Positions 43,655 to 55,012 of a stretch of 64,000 nt of DNA are shown here, piece after piece. Origin of the DNA: Cymodocea nodosa (taxonomy: Eukaryota > Streptophyta > Magnoliopsida > Alismatales > Cymodoceaceae); the NCBI GenBank assembly GCA_036874045.1, contig JAZBRI010000011.1, forward strand, positions 5,704,001 through 5,768,000, written 5' to 3'. A program made the position numbers and the translations under genes. The notes below the pieces were generated by a model. It was not told where the DNA came from. It ran no database searches and worked only from the letters and a program-made list of their open reading frames with translations. The stretch's first letter is position 1, and every line of letters begins with the position of its first letter.

Positions 43655-45294
43655 ATGGATAGTGGAGCATCCGACCACATGACTAGAGATATACGATTAC
43701 TTACAGAAATAACAAAGACCAAGAATGGACAAGTTACCTTTGGAAATAAAAGCAAAACAAATATCCTTGGGTCTGGCAAGGTTCAGGTAACTGAGAAATG
43801 CTTTATAAATGATGTCTTATTAGTGGAAAACTTAGGTTTTAATTTATTGAGTGTTCCTGTTTTAATGAAGTTTTACAGAGTAATTTTTAAAAAAGATTCC
43901 TGTAAAATTATGGACATATCTACAAACGAAATTTTATTCACTATATACAAGAAAGGATCCGTTTGTATTCTGAATTTGCCTTCTGATATTATTAAAGACA
44001 ATGCTTGCTTAATTGCAAAATCAGATGAAGTTATTTTATGGCATAGAAGGCTAGGACACTCAAATTTAAAATTATTACAAAAGCTATCTAAAAAGAATCT
44101 AGTTAGAGGTTTACCTAGTATTAAGTACTCGAAAGAGTTTATGTGTGATGCATGTCAACTAGGTAAATTACATAAAACATTCTTTAAAAGTTTAAATGAA
44201 ATAACAAGCAAAAGAGTATTAGAACTAGTGCATATGGATTTATTTGGACCTACTAGGACAACCAGTCTAGGAGGTAAACATTATGCTTTTGTACTAGTTG
44301 ATGACTATTTTAGATTTACTTGGGTCTATTTTCTAGCTAATAAAACTGAAGTTTTTGAAATATTTAAGATATTCTGTAATAAAGTTCAGAATGAGCAAAA
44401 TGTTAAAATTCAAAAACTTAGGAGTGATCATGGTACAGAATTTGATAATGATCAAATGGACACCTTTTGTGAAGAATTAGGCATAGATCATAGGTACTCA
44501 TTTACAAGAGCTCCTTCACAAAATGGGATAGTAGAACGTAAAAACAAATCACTTCAGGAAATGTCCAGAACCATGTTAAATGAGAATAAGTTACCCCTAT
44601 TTCTTTGGGCAGAAGCAGTTCATACAATATGCTATGTTATAAATAGAGTACATCTAAGACCAATTTTAAATAAAACTCCTTATGAGATATGGTATAACAA
44701 GGTTCCCAAAATAAATTATTTAAAACCCTTTGGCTGTAAGTGTTTTATTTTAAACACTAAGGAATGAAGAGACAAATTTAGAGCCAAATCAGATGAAGGT
44801 ATTTTTGTTGGTTATTCCATTAGAAGTAAAGCATATAGAGTTTATAATAAATCAACAAAAACCATTGAGGAAACCCTACATGTAAAATTTCATGAAAATT
44901 CTCATTTGGATATTAGACATGCTGAAAACTTTGATTCAGAAATTCTCCTAGAAATTGTATCAAATGATGTTGACAGAGAAATTGAGAGATTATCTGACGG
45001 AATAAGAAATATAAACTTAAATGATGAAAATTTAGAAGACAATAATGTCATACCTATAGAAAATATGGAACAACATAGAAATTGGCGTTATGCTTCATCT
45101 CATCCTATCGATCAGATAATAGGTGATCTTAATCAAGGAGTTAGGACTAGGTCATCAGTAGTCAACATTTGTGGTGTTTATTCATTTGTTTCTTTACTAG
45201 AACCTAAGAAAATTGAAGATGCCTTAGAAGATGAATTTTGGTATTTAGCTATGCAAAATGAGCTAAATCAATTTATAAGAAATGAGGTATGGGA
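43655..45294 (+). pseudogene. Element B: protease and integrase
   Basis: Protease MDSGASDHMT; GAG-pre-integrase LWHRRLGHSNLKLL and FMCDACQLGKLHK; integrase HMDLFGPTRTTSLGGKH, RSDHGTEFDNDQM and NGIVERKNKS, with all three acidic catalytic residues. The C-terminal part has FGCKCFILNTKE and GIFVGYSIRSKAYR. One TGA at 44765-44767 is the only in-frame stop before the acidic linker (IERLSDGIRNINLND; NWRYASSHPID). The frame ends in a foreign G-rich insert after RNEVW. Confidence 0.85.
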
Positions 45295-45558
45295 TGCTTT
45301 TTTCGGGGGAGGGGGATTATTGAGGAACCCACTGAGGGACTCGAGGGGTGACGGGCTAAGAGACCTAAAGGACTTGGAGGGTGAAGGGAGAAGGCCTTGG
45401 GGACTTATGGGAGAAGGGGGTTAATCCTAATGGTTCCTCCCACGAACTCGGACTTGTGAGAGTTTCTAGGCTTACTTAAAAGAATTGGTAACACCTTTGC
45501 TATCAGCTTGAGCTTTTGACATAATTGTAGTCCAATCCTAACAAGTGGTATCAGAGCA
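45295..45558 (+). mobile_element. Insert in B pol: LTR-end plus primer-site-like fragment
   Basis: About 264 bp with no counterpart in A, placed between RNEVW and PPENQS. It begins GATGCTTTTTTC followed by a G-rich run and ends CCTAACAAGTGGTATCAGAGC; the last 12 bases (45547-45558) are a perfect tRNA-iMet-type primer site preceded by a TAACA LTR-like end. It looks like a short LTR (TG at about 45297, about 250 bp) with its PBS, as in TRIM elements or a template-switch product. No second LTR is seen. Confidence 0.55.
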
Positions 45559-46458
45559 CCACCTGAAAATCAGTCCATAATTGGAACAAGGTGGGTATTT
45601 AGAAACAAAGTAGATCAAGACAGACATATAGTTAAAAGTAAAGCTAGATTAGTTGCTCAAGGTTACAAGCATGAGGAAGGAATTGACTATGATGAAACAC
45701 TTGCTCCTATTGCTAGACTAGAATCAATATGAATTTTGTTAGCATATGCTTGTTATATGGATTTCAAATTATATCAAATGGATGTTAAGACTGCTTTTTT
45801 AAATGGATATATAAAAGAAGAAGTGTATGTAAAACAACCTCCAGGTTTTGAAGATTCAAAACATCCTGAGTATATTTATAAGCTTAAGAAGGCATTATAT
45901 GGCCTTAAACAAGCTCCTAGATCTTGGTATGAGAGATTATCTAAATTCCTTATAGAAAAAGGGTATTCTATGGGAAAGGCAGATCACACTCTTTTTATCA
46001 AGAAGATTGAAAAAGATATATTGGTAGTTCAAATCTATGTAGATGACATCATATTTGGAGTAACAAATGATAAATTAGTTGAGTCCTTTTCGAAAGACAT
46101 AACTAATCAATTTGAAATGAGTATGATGGGTGAACTATCATTTTTTCTAGGCTTACAAATTAAGCAATTAGATCGGGGTACTTTTATTTCACAAGAAAAA
46201 TATACTCAAGATTTATTAAAGAGGTTTGGTTTAAACAACACTAAAACAAAGAATACACCAATGAGTATTATCACCAAGTTGGATAAAGATGACTTTGGAA
46301 AAACTGTAGATGTAAAACAATATAGAAGTATGATTGGTTCATTACTTTATTTAACAACTAGCCGACCAGATATTATGTTTAGTGTGTGTACTTGTGCTAG
46401 ATATCAATCTAATCCTAAGGAATCACACCTACTTGTTGTTAAACGAATTTTTAAATAT
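45559..46458 (+). pseudogene. Element B: reverse transcriptase and start of RNase H, truncated
   Basis: [16 protein letters not shown] starts RT directly after the insert. Further motifs: [32 protein letters not shown], catalytic YVDD ([12 protein letters not shown]), [49 protein letters not shown] at 45730-45732 replaces an Arg codon. Similarity ends at RIFKYL; the rest of RNase H, including the catalytic region and DIFTKPL, is absent. Confidence 0.85.
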
Positions 46459-47479
46459 CTATTTTCAAATTACAATTTCTGGTAGTTAAGAATTTATGAA
46501 ATTCTAATTTTCATTGAAGTCAATTTATTTAAGAAAAATTCAGAAAAGATTACTTAAGGAAAGTTAAATTGATTCAATGTGAGTGTCAACTGTATTTTTG
46601 TTACTTATGTATATGCTATTACATAGATTTTAATAGGAAAATACATAGAAAGTATGTACTTTCTTATTAAAGGAAAGTTATTAACATTCTGTTAGAAAAA
46701 TTAAGTCTTGCGGTTGCCTCTAATTTAATTTACTGTCTTGTTTTATTTTATTTTGTTTTTTGACCGCAATTACTTGAGTAATTAAGTCCATTGGGGGATC
46801 TTAAAACCCTAGTTACTTAAACCAACTGGTTTGGGATGTGCTGACTGAAAACTTATTTTACAAGTAATTCTGATTACAATTAATTAAAAAATAAAATAAA
46901 ATTATCTATTCTCACTTGTCATTGAGTAACTGGTTATCTTTCTCCTAAGTAAGGGATTGTGATCACGTAAAAAGATGATATTGTGGGAGGTAATACATAA
47001 AATATATATATATATGAATATAAAAAAAAAGGGGGGCAATGTACTCAAGCATAATTTATTTTTCAAGGTGTTATAACAATCCTACCATAATTTGTGCATA
47101 TAATCTTTGTTATTTTTTTCTTGTTATTATTTACTCTTTATACATAGTGTACGATATTTATTGTCTTAAGTTCGTGTACTCATTATTGAATTCTTTTAAG
47201 TTCCTAAAGGTATATCTTTATGAATTATCTTTTGTAAACTGAATAAGATAAAAGCCAGAAAGTCTAAATTGTTAAATCTACTACTTTCTGTATTTAATTC
47301 ATATTTAAAAATTAAAAAAAGAGAGACTCAAATTTATTTAAGGCTTAGCATCCTTTTTAAGTAAGCTATTTGACCATTTAAAGTCAAATCTACTTAGGGC
47401 TTGGCAACCCAGTTTAAGTACGCCATAGATTCTTTAGACTACATTTATGTAAGGGGAGCAATTTCTCATATAATAATTC
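46459..47479 (+). other. Element B: unassigned segment replacing RNase H
   Basis: AT-rich, no ORF of note, no match in the window that I can see. 47320-47440 holds a diverged direct repeat of about 65 bp (TTTAAGGCTTAGCATCC / CTTAGGGCTTGGCAACCC). I see no LTR ends or target duplication that would define it as a separate element. Confidence 0.45.
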
Positions 47480-48353
47480 AACTCTTATGAACTATTATAT
47501 ATTTTCATGAAAGAATCTGCATAATTTCAGGAAATTAACATTAATTCAGTACATTTTTGAACTGTCGATAACATACAAGTTTTTTAATTCTTAAGTATCC
47601 AAATTTTCTATGATTTCGGAAGACTATATTGTATATATATATCGGACAGTTATGTTTTAAATGATCAATAGAATATTTTATTATTTCCTGAAGTACACGT
47701 GTCAAAGCCTAAATGCATATTTAAGTGAATGTTCGGTAAGTTATCTGATAACTCTCTGAAATGCATCTGAGCATCGGATAGTTAGGTTTATAAGTATCTG
47801 AAAATATCTGAACACCTTAAGTTAGAATTATGCACGTGTTGAATTTCATTGCTTTATAATGTCTTAGTTGAAACTCGAATAGTTATGTTTAACTCTTCGA
47901 CTTTCTCACCTATCCATTCGAGAAACTCAAATAGTTAACTTAATATTATTATATTTTATTTTTGAAAGACTTAAACTCTGACAATAACTATTCATGTTTG
48001 TCGTATTGTTATGTGCTTTACTGCTCACAAAACTCGAATAGTTATCATAAGTCTTTGAGTTTTCTCACTTTTCACTTAGCTAGAAGTTATTTTCTTTGCA
48101 CGAACAGTTACGATAAGTATTCTGCTTTTGTCGGTTGTAAAACTCGTATAGTTATTGTAAGCACTCAAGTTATTTATCAGTAACAGACCTTATATTTATG
48201 ATTTCAATGATTGAATCTATTTATCCGTTTATAAACTCGAAGAGTTATAAATGTTTTACTAACAACCTTTCGTGTTTTTACCTTGGTAAAACCCTAGTTT
48301 CGTAATCTTTACTTCCACTATGTTCTACAGTGCACAGCGAAGCTTAATCGATA
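47480..48353 (+). promoter_or_regulatory. Element B: U3-like region and candidate internal promoter for the aORF
   Basis: 47480-47815 matches 56540-56870 next to repeat F3 (GAATCTGCATAATTTCA, TATTATTTCCT, TCTGAGCATC). 47815-48250 is packed with half-sites: ACTCGAATAGTTA near 47873, ACTCAAATAGTTAAC near 47925, CTCGAATAGTTATC near 48034, CTCGTATAGTTA near 48143, CTCGAAGAGTTATAA near 48237. A TATA-like TTTATAAA at 48228-48235 lies about 120 bp above the aORF ATG. The core variant is that of B's own LTR. Confidence 0.5.
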
Positions 48354-50995
48354 ATGTCAAGATGTGGTAGAATGACAAAAGTGCAGAAAAGAGAGTTGGA
48401 ACTTCAGAAAATGCAGAATGAAATCAACGACATCTATTCAAGGTACACTTTTTCAAATGAAATACTACATGAAATTAGAAAAGCTGTTCAAGATGAGAAA
48501 AATTTCTGTTGGAAGTTTATTCGCAATTATGTTGAAATATAGTTTAGACTAAAACAGACTGAAGTTTCCGCATTACAACTATGGAAACGAACTTTACAAC
48601 CTAACCCTGCGGTTGTTACAAGTTCTGGACAGATACCTAAAAAATCGGTACAGTCTATCATTTATTATGGAAAGAAATGGGGACCAATGATAGAAAATAC
48701 AAATAGGGAATTAGAAATATTATATTCCCAACATTATTTTCCCCGAGCTGTTTTAGATGACATTCAATAGTATATAAATTAATAGAAAACTGCCATTAGC
48801 AAAATGGGCCTTCGAAGTGAAGGACAAAGAGTTTTTCAACTAAAATGGCAAAGGTGGAGAGCTTAAAACTCTATATTCCATTATTACCACCTAGGCATCA
48901 TGGTGAAGGACCATCAAGACCCCAGGTGCTTTTAACAGGAGAAATTAAGAATATTTTAGAACCTCCTAAACAACAAGAAACACTACAGACATATAGTCAG
49001 AAAAAGAAAAAGACATTAGAATATTTTGGACTAACTACAAGTGTAGAAGGAATAATGTAGCAAAAAGAAGAATCATTGAAAAATAGAAAACTATGTTCCA
49101 TTGCAGAGGCTTGACAGACATTTGTGTCAGGAATCCCAGCAGATGTAACCAATATTGGATTACAAGCATATACTCTAAGGTATTGTGTCACATTAGTGCA
49201 TAATGTATCTTTTAATACAATGGATAGTTTTTCACATCATGCTGCAAGCACACATTCTTTTCCTACGGAAAGAGAACATGTAGGAAATTTTGATGATACA
49301 TATACAGATGATATCAATTTTGATGATATTTTTGATGTAGACACTAAGTCTATGAATATAGACAATATTTCATCTAAAGAGGAATGTATAGATATTTTTC
49401 CTCTAACTGTATCACGGTTAGAAAATTTTGATTTTTGGTATAGTTGCTTATACTACAGCTTATACATATGATTATGTCTGTTATAGTATATAATATACTT
49501 GTTGATAAATGTATATAATCAATAGCATACACTGTTACAGATTGAATATCAAACTGTCTATGTCTCAAGCATAGAAATTTCAGAAGTACAAGATGATTCT
49601 ATTATATAGATAGATATAGAACATTTTTTCATATAGAGACTGTTGTTGTATAGATCAATTATAGACATACATGTTGTTGATAGACAGATTAATACAAATA
49701 CTATTGCTATTGAAATGTTTCCAAAAGAACAAACAGAAGAATTTCAGCAAATTATTGATATGACAATAATAGATATTTCAAACATTTATACTAGTTTTGA
49801 TAGAAATTCCACCAGTTCTGAAAGATCTGAAAATATAGATGCTGCTGATAATTTTGAAACAACTCCCAGATCAGAACATCATGACAGGAAAATACCTAAT
49901 CCTTAACAGAGTTTAGATGAAAATACATTATTATGGTTTAGAAATAGTTCCTGTTATGACTAATTTCAAGCATATAAAACTGTAATAGTTTTATATTCAA
50001 GACCAGTTAAGTTTGAAGGGATGGCACATTTACGAGAAATGTTTGAATTTCAAGGCTTGTTGACTTTACTTCCACAACAGCCAGGCCATCTTGCTATACC
50101 CGAACTTATCAGTTGTTTTTATTCAAACTTAACAGTGGAAGAAGGTATTCTTGTTTCCAATATACATGAAAATGATATATATTTAACTCCAGATTTACTT
50201 TATCAAGTACTTGGTCTGAAAAATAGAGTTAAATTATCAGAAAGAAAACAGGTTTATCATTTGGGATGGGACATTCAAACTTTAGTCAAAGATCCAACTG
50301 CCAACAAACCATTGAGGTTACTAAATGACTTAAATGGCCAAGCACGTTTTATTGCAAAAATACTGCATACTTCATTGTTTCAAAGGTTTGGTCATGGTGT
50401 AGAAGTTGGCAGATGTTGTCTTTATGCTACATATGCATTAATTAACCATATACAGGTGAACTGGTATGATATTTTTATTTTTCATATCTTACATTTGCAG
50501 AGTAAATTATTTTATGGTGATACGATTTTGAGAACTGTGGCAAGTCAAACAAATATTACACCTTGGCTATAGAAAAGATTAAAATCATGATCTTTCTTTG
50601 CAAAGGAACTCCAAAAATACTAGGCAACAAATACACCTATAGTCTAACAACAATAGGATAGGCAAACACAGTTACAACAGCAACAACAACAATCAACACA
50701 ATTTTCAGAATAACAACAGCAACATACAGATATAAATACCAATATACATATAGATATAAATACAGGTACACAAACAAATACAAATACAGGTATACATACA
50801 GACATCCATACTGAATTTTTACAACAACCATCACAAGTTTCACAAAATAATTTAGATCAAGCAGTAATTAATCAGATAAATAGAGTAAGTACAGAAATTG
50901 CAAAGCAAATTTCAGACACTCTGATTAGTATTTTTCGAAGACAAAGAGGCTTTGATTATACAAATTATGTATTACATGATTTATGTATTGTAATT
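48354..50995 (+). pseudogene. Element B aORF (env-like extra ORF), with a duplicated helical module
   Basis: ATG at 48354. The N-terminal helical module occurs twice: INDIYSRYTFSNEILHEI (about codon 24) and LEILYSQHYFPRAVLDDI (about codon 119), both like A's LEKLYRDYFFPQGILDEV. An acidic middle (48845-49900) and the conserved domain follow: LREMFEFQGLLTLLP, ISCFYSNLTVEEG, TPDLLYQVLGLKN, LNGQARFIAKILHTSLFQ, HIQVNWYDI, KLFYGD. The tail (50573-50995) is Gln-rich and then Asn/Thr/Ile repeats. A frameshift falls near 48840; after it one frame runs to the end with several stops, many at Gln codons. Confidence 0.72.
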
Positions 50996-51250
50996 TGTTA
51001 CCAAAAATATTATGTAAACTGTTTACTGCAATTTAATACTCATGTGATTATTTTTCACAATTTATATTTAAATAGTTTATACTTAATCCACGATAGTTAT
51101 GCATGTTTAAAAATATCTTTTTAAACGATATGTACTTAGAATCTTTTTCTTCCTTACATTTTATTTACTTTTTTATAATGCCAAAAAGGGGGAGAAGAGA
51201 TAGATTATTTTTGACTTATTAAGTTTTGACATCATCAAAAAGTGGGAGAT
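50996..51250 (+). other. Element B: polypurine tracts before the 3' LTR
   Basis: GCCAAAAAGGGGGAGAAGAG at about 51179-51198, and AAAAAGTGGGAGAT directly next to the LTR (51237-51250). Two tracts, as in other Sireviruses. The rest is AT-rich. Confidence 0.7.
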
Positions 51251-52467
51251 TGTTAGGAATTTTGTTTTGATGATATATGCTTTATTAAAGTTTTTAAATA
51301 AGTCTAAATAATATTCTCTAAGTATATTTCTCTAAGTATAATATTTAACAGATTATCGGAAAGTTTCATTTTTATGTCAGATAAGTTAAAGATTTTCGAA
51401 GAGTTAGATTTTCAATAGTTAAACTTTCAGATAATTAACATTTCATTTTTGTCGAATAGTTTATGTTAAAAACTTGTATAGTTAAGTTATCTACACATGT
51501 GTTTTTAATGTTTTAAGTTGTCACGTGTTTTCCATGTGCGTTCGGTAATAAAAATCGAATAGTTTGATAATTGTTCGAGTTTTTATATGCATGGATAGAT
51601 AACTGTTCGAGTTTTATAAAATGACTAACGAACAGATAAGTTTGCTATGTTTAGTCACGTGTTTTGCCGGTGTAAAAACTCGAAGAGTTACAAATAAGTG
51701 TTCGAGTTTTTACAAGACTTAAATGATAAGTGTTTGACTAAATCGAAGACTTAGAAGATATTCTACAAGACTCCAGAAAGATAAAAGTCTCGATGAATCT
51801 ATGAGTGGAGATCGTGAAAATTCAAAATGATAGTGGAGAAAGTGGAAACTCAAAAAGATAGTAATTTGGATTAAAGAAAAAATTAGTATGTGGATTATGG
51901 ATTATGGGTTATGGATTAAGTGGATGAACATGTTGAACGTGAAAATAGAGTTCGGTTACTAATAGAGAGTACGTGCTACATTACAACAAATGATCCAAAT
52001 CTCAAAAACCAAGTCTGACTATTTAATCTGGATCCTTAACTGAAAAGTTAAGTTTGAATATTCATATTCTGAAAAATTCTCCAACATTAGAAGAAGTTCA
52101 AAATTCCAAGCAATTTTAGAAAAGGAATTGCAAATGCAAGAAGTCTAGAAATTCAACAACTAGAGAAGAAGAGATACACAAGTTGAGCAAAGAGAAAGAA
52201 AGAAGCTGTGTGCATAAAGATCGGGTTTTATACAATTCAAAATTAATTTTGAATAAGAACTTTGTTTTTCTATTTGAATTGTTTATCGAACATTACTGTA
52301 TCAAAACCTTCAATAAGGGAATTGAGTTGAAAAGATATTGTAAATTCTATCTTTAAATAAAGAATAGAATTTCATTCACGAGTGTTTTGTGCTCTTATTT
52401 TATCCGCTAGTATTTAATTACTAAAGACACAATTCACCCCCTCTTTTGTGATACACACAATACTATA
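51251..52467 (+). repeat. Element B 3' LTR
   Basis: Starts TGTTAGGAATTTTG; ends AATACTATA where the 5' LTR has GATCCTACA. Otherwise nearly identical to 40302-41517. Followed by GGATG. Confidence 0.9.
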
Positions 52468-52472
52468 GGATG

Positions 52473-53850
52473 GAAGGACTATTTAAGTCCATTTATATTA
52501 TACCTTTGGATTATTTATTATATTGATGTTGTAATAAGTAGAATGCTTTGTATCTTTGGACTATTGTGTAGATTCATGTTGTAATGATTTGAATGCTTTG
52601 TACTTGTAGACTACTTTTTAAATTTATGTTGTAATAATTTGAGCATGTATATTAATTACACAATTTTAGGTAGTGTTTTATAATATATTTTGGTTGAAAT
52701 CATAAATCTATTAGTTCAAATCATAGATTATAAATTATTATTATTATTTTAATCTTTAAACACAATTTAGTTTAAAATACATATACATACATACATACAT
52801 ACATCATATATATATATGTAATCGATTCAACCAATTCAAAAAATATATATAATGTATCGGTTGAACCAATTCAAAAAATACATATACATATGTATATATA
52901 TAGATATATATAATCGGTTCAACCAATTCAAAAAATACATATACATATATATATATTTATATACATATATATAATCGGTTGAACTGAAACATGATCGGTT
53001 CAACCAATTCAAAAAATATATGTACATATATATATATTTATATATATATAAAGTATCAATTGAACCGAAACACGATCGATTCAACCAATTCAAAAATATC
53101 ATAAAAAAATACAAATATATTGAGCCCTCTACTCAATCGATTAATATATATATATAACATAAATTATCGGTTGAATTGAAAGATCATCGATTCAATCGTT
53201 TCCAATATTAATAAATATTAATAATTTATAATCTATTGGTTGAACCAATACATTTACGGTTCAACCGTTCTCCAATCAATAAATATGTAAATAATAATAA
53301 TATATTAGTAAATATTTTGTTCTTCTACTCAACAAAGACATTCTCGATTTTGCCAAGTTAAGTAAATATACATACATATATATCAAAATAATAATGGTAA
53401 ACAATAGATTAATAATGATATAACATCTTTATATTATTTTTAAAAAAATTATAAATACACATAAAATAAAATAAAATAATTATAATTATATAAAAAATTT
53501 AAGAAAAAGAGAGAATAATATTAGACATATATATTCAAAAATTAATAATAATAATATTAAAATTAAATTTACAAAGAAAAAATTAAGATGTAGATTTTTA
53601 ATGCTAAAAGTATGCTTATCTTTTAGGGACTTTCTGCATTTTGATGATTATTATTCTATATTTCCTAATGTACAATTCAAAAACATTTAATGTACATAAT
53701 TATATTTAAACATCAAATAAATTAATACTATTTTCAATTCATTAATATTATTTTTAGGTGTAAATATAAAATTACAAATTAATGTATCAATTACACAATT
53801 TTAAGTAGTGTTTTAGAATTTATTTCATTACTTTTTCAATTTCTGAACAT
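52473..53850 (+). other. Harbinger G: end of transposase and 3' non-coding region
   Basis: GAAGGACTATTTAA completes the transposase ORF (stop TAA at about 52486-52488). The rest is very AT-rich, with TATATA runs and repeats of about 50 bp near 52500-52650 (GAATGCTTTGTA...TTGTAATAA). No other ORF. Confidence 0.6.
52795..53260 (+). repeat. Minisatellite with alternating CGGTTGAACC / GGTTCAACC words
   Basis: Units of about 60-75 bp combine an (AT/AC)n run with AATCGGTTCAACCAATTCAA. Copies start near 52820, 52850, 52910, 52975, 52995 and 53075. The 9-10 bp word appears in both orientations, so neighbouring copies can pair. It lies in G's 3' region. Confidence 0.7.
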
Positions 53851-54014
53851 TCTAGCATGCACTAAAACCCTATAGGAATTCTAACTTTCTACACTTTCTG
53901 ATAGGTGCACTAAACCCCTATGGAAATTCTGCAATTTCAGACATTCCATTTCCTTTCCTTCTGAACTTTCCATTTCCTTTCCGTCTAAACTTTCTGGTGT
54001 ACACTAACAGCCCC
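53851..54014 (+). repeat. Right terminus of Harbinger G with three TIR-like motifs
   Basis: GCATGCACTAAAACCCTATAGG at 53855-53876, AGGTGCACTAAACCCC at 53903-53918, and the outer end TGGTGTACACTAACAGCCCC at 53995-54014. All share a (T/G)GCACTAA-ACCC core, the complement of the left TIR GGTTAGTGCAC. CATTTCCTTTCC repeats lie between them and mirror the left GGAAAGG repeats. Confidence 0.65.
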
Positions 54015-54017
54015 TGA

Positions 54018-54812
54018 GGGTTTGTCATTTCTGTTCCTTTGTTGTTTCCTAGCTTTCCATGCTTTCTTGAATTTCCTAGTTAGCAAAAAAAAATCTTCGT
54101 CAAAATCAATTAATATCTTAGAATCTGAATTAATTTCAAAGGCTATTTCTTTCATTTTTAATTTGTTGTGACTTAGTGAATCATTTAATTGAACTTCATA
54201 AGTAGTTAAATTTCATATAAGCTCATTTATAGTATAAATATTTAAGTCTCGTGATTTCTCAATTGATGTCACTTTCTGAGACCACTTGGAACTTAGGGAT
54301 CTAAGAATTTTTCTCACCAAATCCTTATGTTCAAAGTTTTTTCCTAAACATTTTAAAGAATTTATGATATCTAGGAATTTGAAAAACATCTCAGAAATAC
54401 TTTCATCTTCATGCATCTTAAAGAGTTCATACTTATGAATTAACATATTAATCTTAGTCTCTTTAACTTGAGAAGTACCTTCATATGAAACTTCTAATGC
54501 ATGTCACACCTCATAAGCAGATTTATGTGCCGACACTTTACTGAACTATTTATAACTTAATGCATAAAATAAGATATTTAAGCCTTTTGCATTTAGAGTT
54601 TCATTTTCTTTTTTAGTAATTGTCCAAGTATTATAAGGAGTAGTTAACGGAGTATATGGTTTTGAAGTCATGAACCACAACTTGTGATCTATACTTTGAA
54701 GAAAGACTGTCATCCTATATTTCCAATATTCAAAATGTATTCCATCAAATAAATGAGGACAGTTAAGATTTTGGCCTTCATACAAAGAAAAATTACCATT
54801 TCCAATAGCCAT
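54018..54812 (-). pseudogene. Element C: gag N-terminal part
   Basis: ATG at 54812; close to A's gag: NGNFSLYEGQNLN, LFDGIHFEYWKYRMTVFLQS, INMLIHKYELFKMHEDESISEMF, GKNFEHKDLVRKILRSLSSKWSQ. A TAG at 54546-54548 replaces Gln (A has CAG-type Gln in YEQFSK), and further stops fall near 54510 and 54213. Runs into the TGA target of Harbinger G at 54015-54017; the zinc knuckle follows at 36005 and below. Confidence 0.82.
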
Positions 54813-54998
54813 CTTACCTTAGATTTTTCAACCTATTTGATTTTAAACAGTTTAAAATTTTAAAAACAACTTGAGCCTAGAATTAATAAAGTTAAATGAA
54901 TGCTTAGATATCAATTTCTGTTTAAAAATAAGGAAAGTAGAATAAGCAATGATATTAATTAAGTTGGTATCGATTTTATATCAAAGATTATCAACCAA

Positions 54999-55010
54999 GC
55001 TCTGATACTA
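54999..55010 (-). other. Element C primer binding site
   Basis: Sense TAGTATCAGAGC, two bases after the LTR; tRNA-iMet type with one change at the second base. Confidence 0.8.
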
Positions 55011-55012
55011 CT

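Larger units (their letters stand above)
40302..52467 (+). mobile_element. Sirevirus-like Ty1/copia element B (family 2), full length
   Basis: 12,166 bp with TSD GGATG (40297-40301; 52468-52472), the youngest layer of this nest. LTRs of 1216 and 1217 bp, a tRNA-iMet-type PBS, gag, pol, aORF and polypurine tracts are in the same order as in A, but RNase H is cut short and replaced by a 1.9-kb non-coding segment. Several stops and frameshifts mean it is not autonomous. Confidence 0.9.
36009..54014 (+). mobile_element. PIF/Harbinger-type DNA transposon G, carrying element B
   Basis: About 5.84 kb of its own DNA, split by B. It is flanked by TGA on both sides (36006-36008; 54015-54017), the 3-bp duplication length of this superfamily. 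Ends: left GGGGGGGTTAGTGCACAC, right (reverse complement) GGGGCTGTTAGTGTACACC. It encodes a Myb/SANT-like ORF1 and a DDE transposase on the same strand. The empty site in C's gag reads on without a gap. The insertion is younger than C and older than B. Confidence 0.85.

Noticed and set aside
43453..43779. Antisense ORF of 108 codons over the B protease
   Set aside because: It is the shadow of a conserved pol frame with protease and integrase motifs on the plus strand.
52836..53114. ORF of repeated NWLNRSCFGS/YIYKYIY-type units
   Set aside because: A reading of the AT-rich minisatellite; repetitive composition and no start context.
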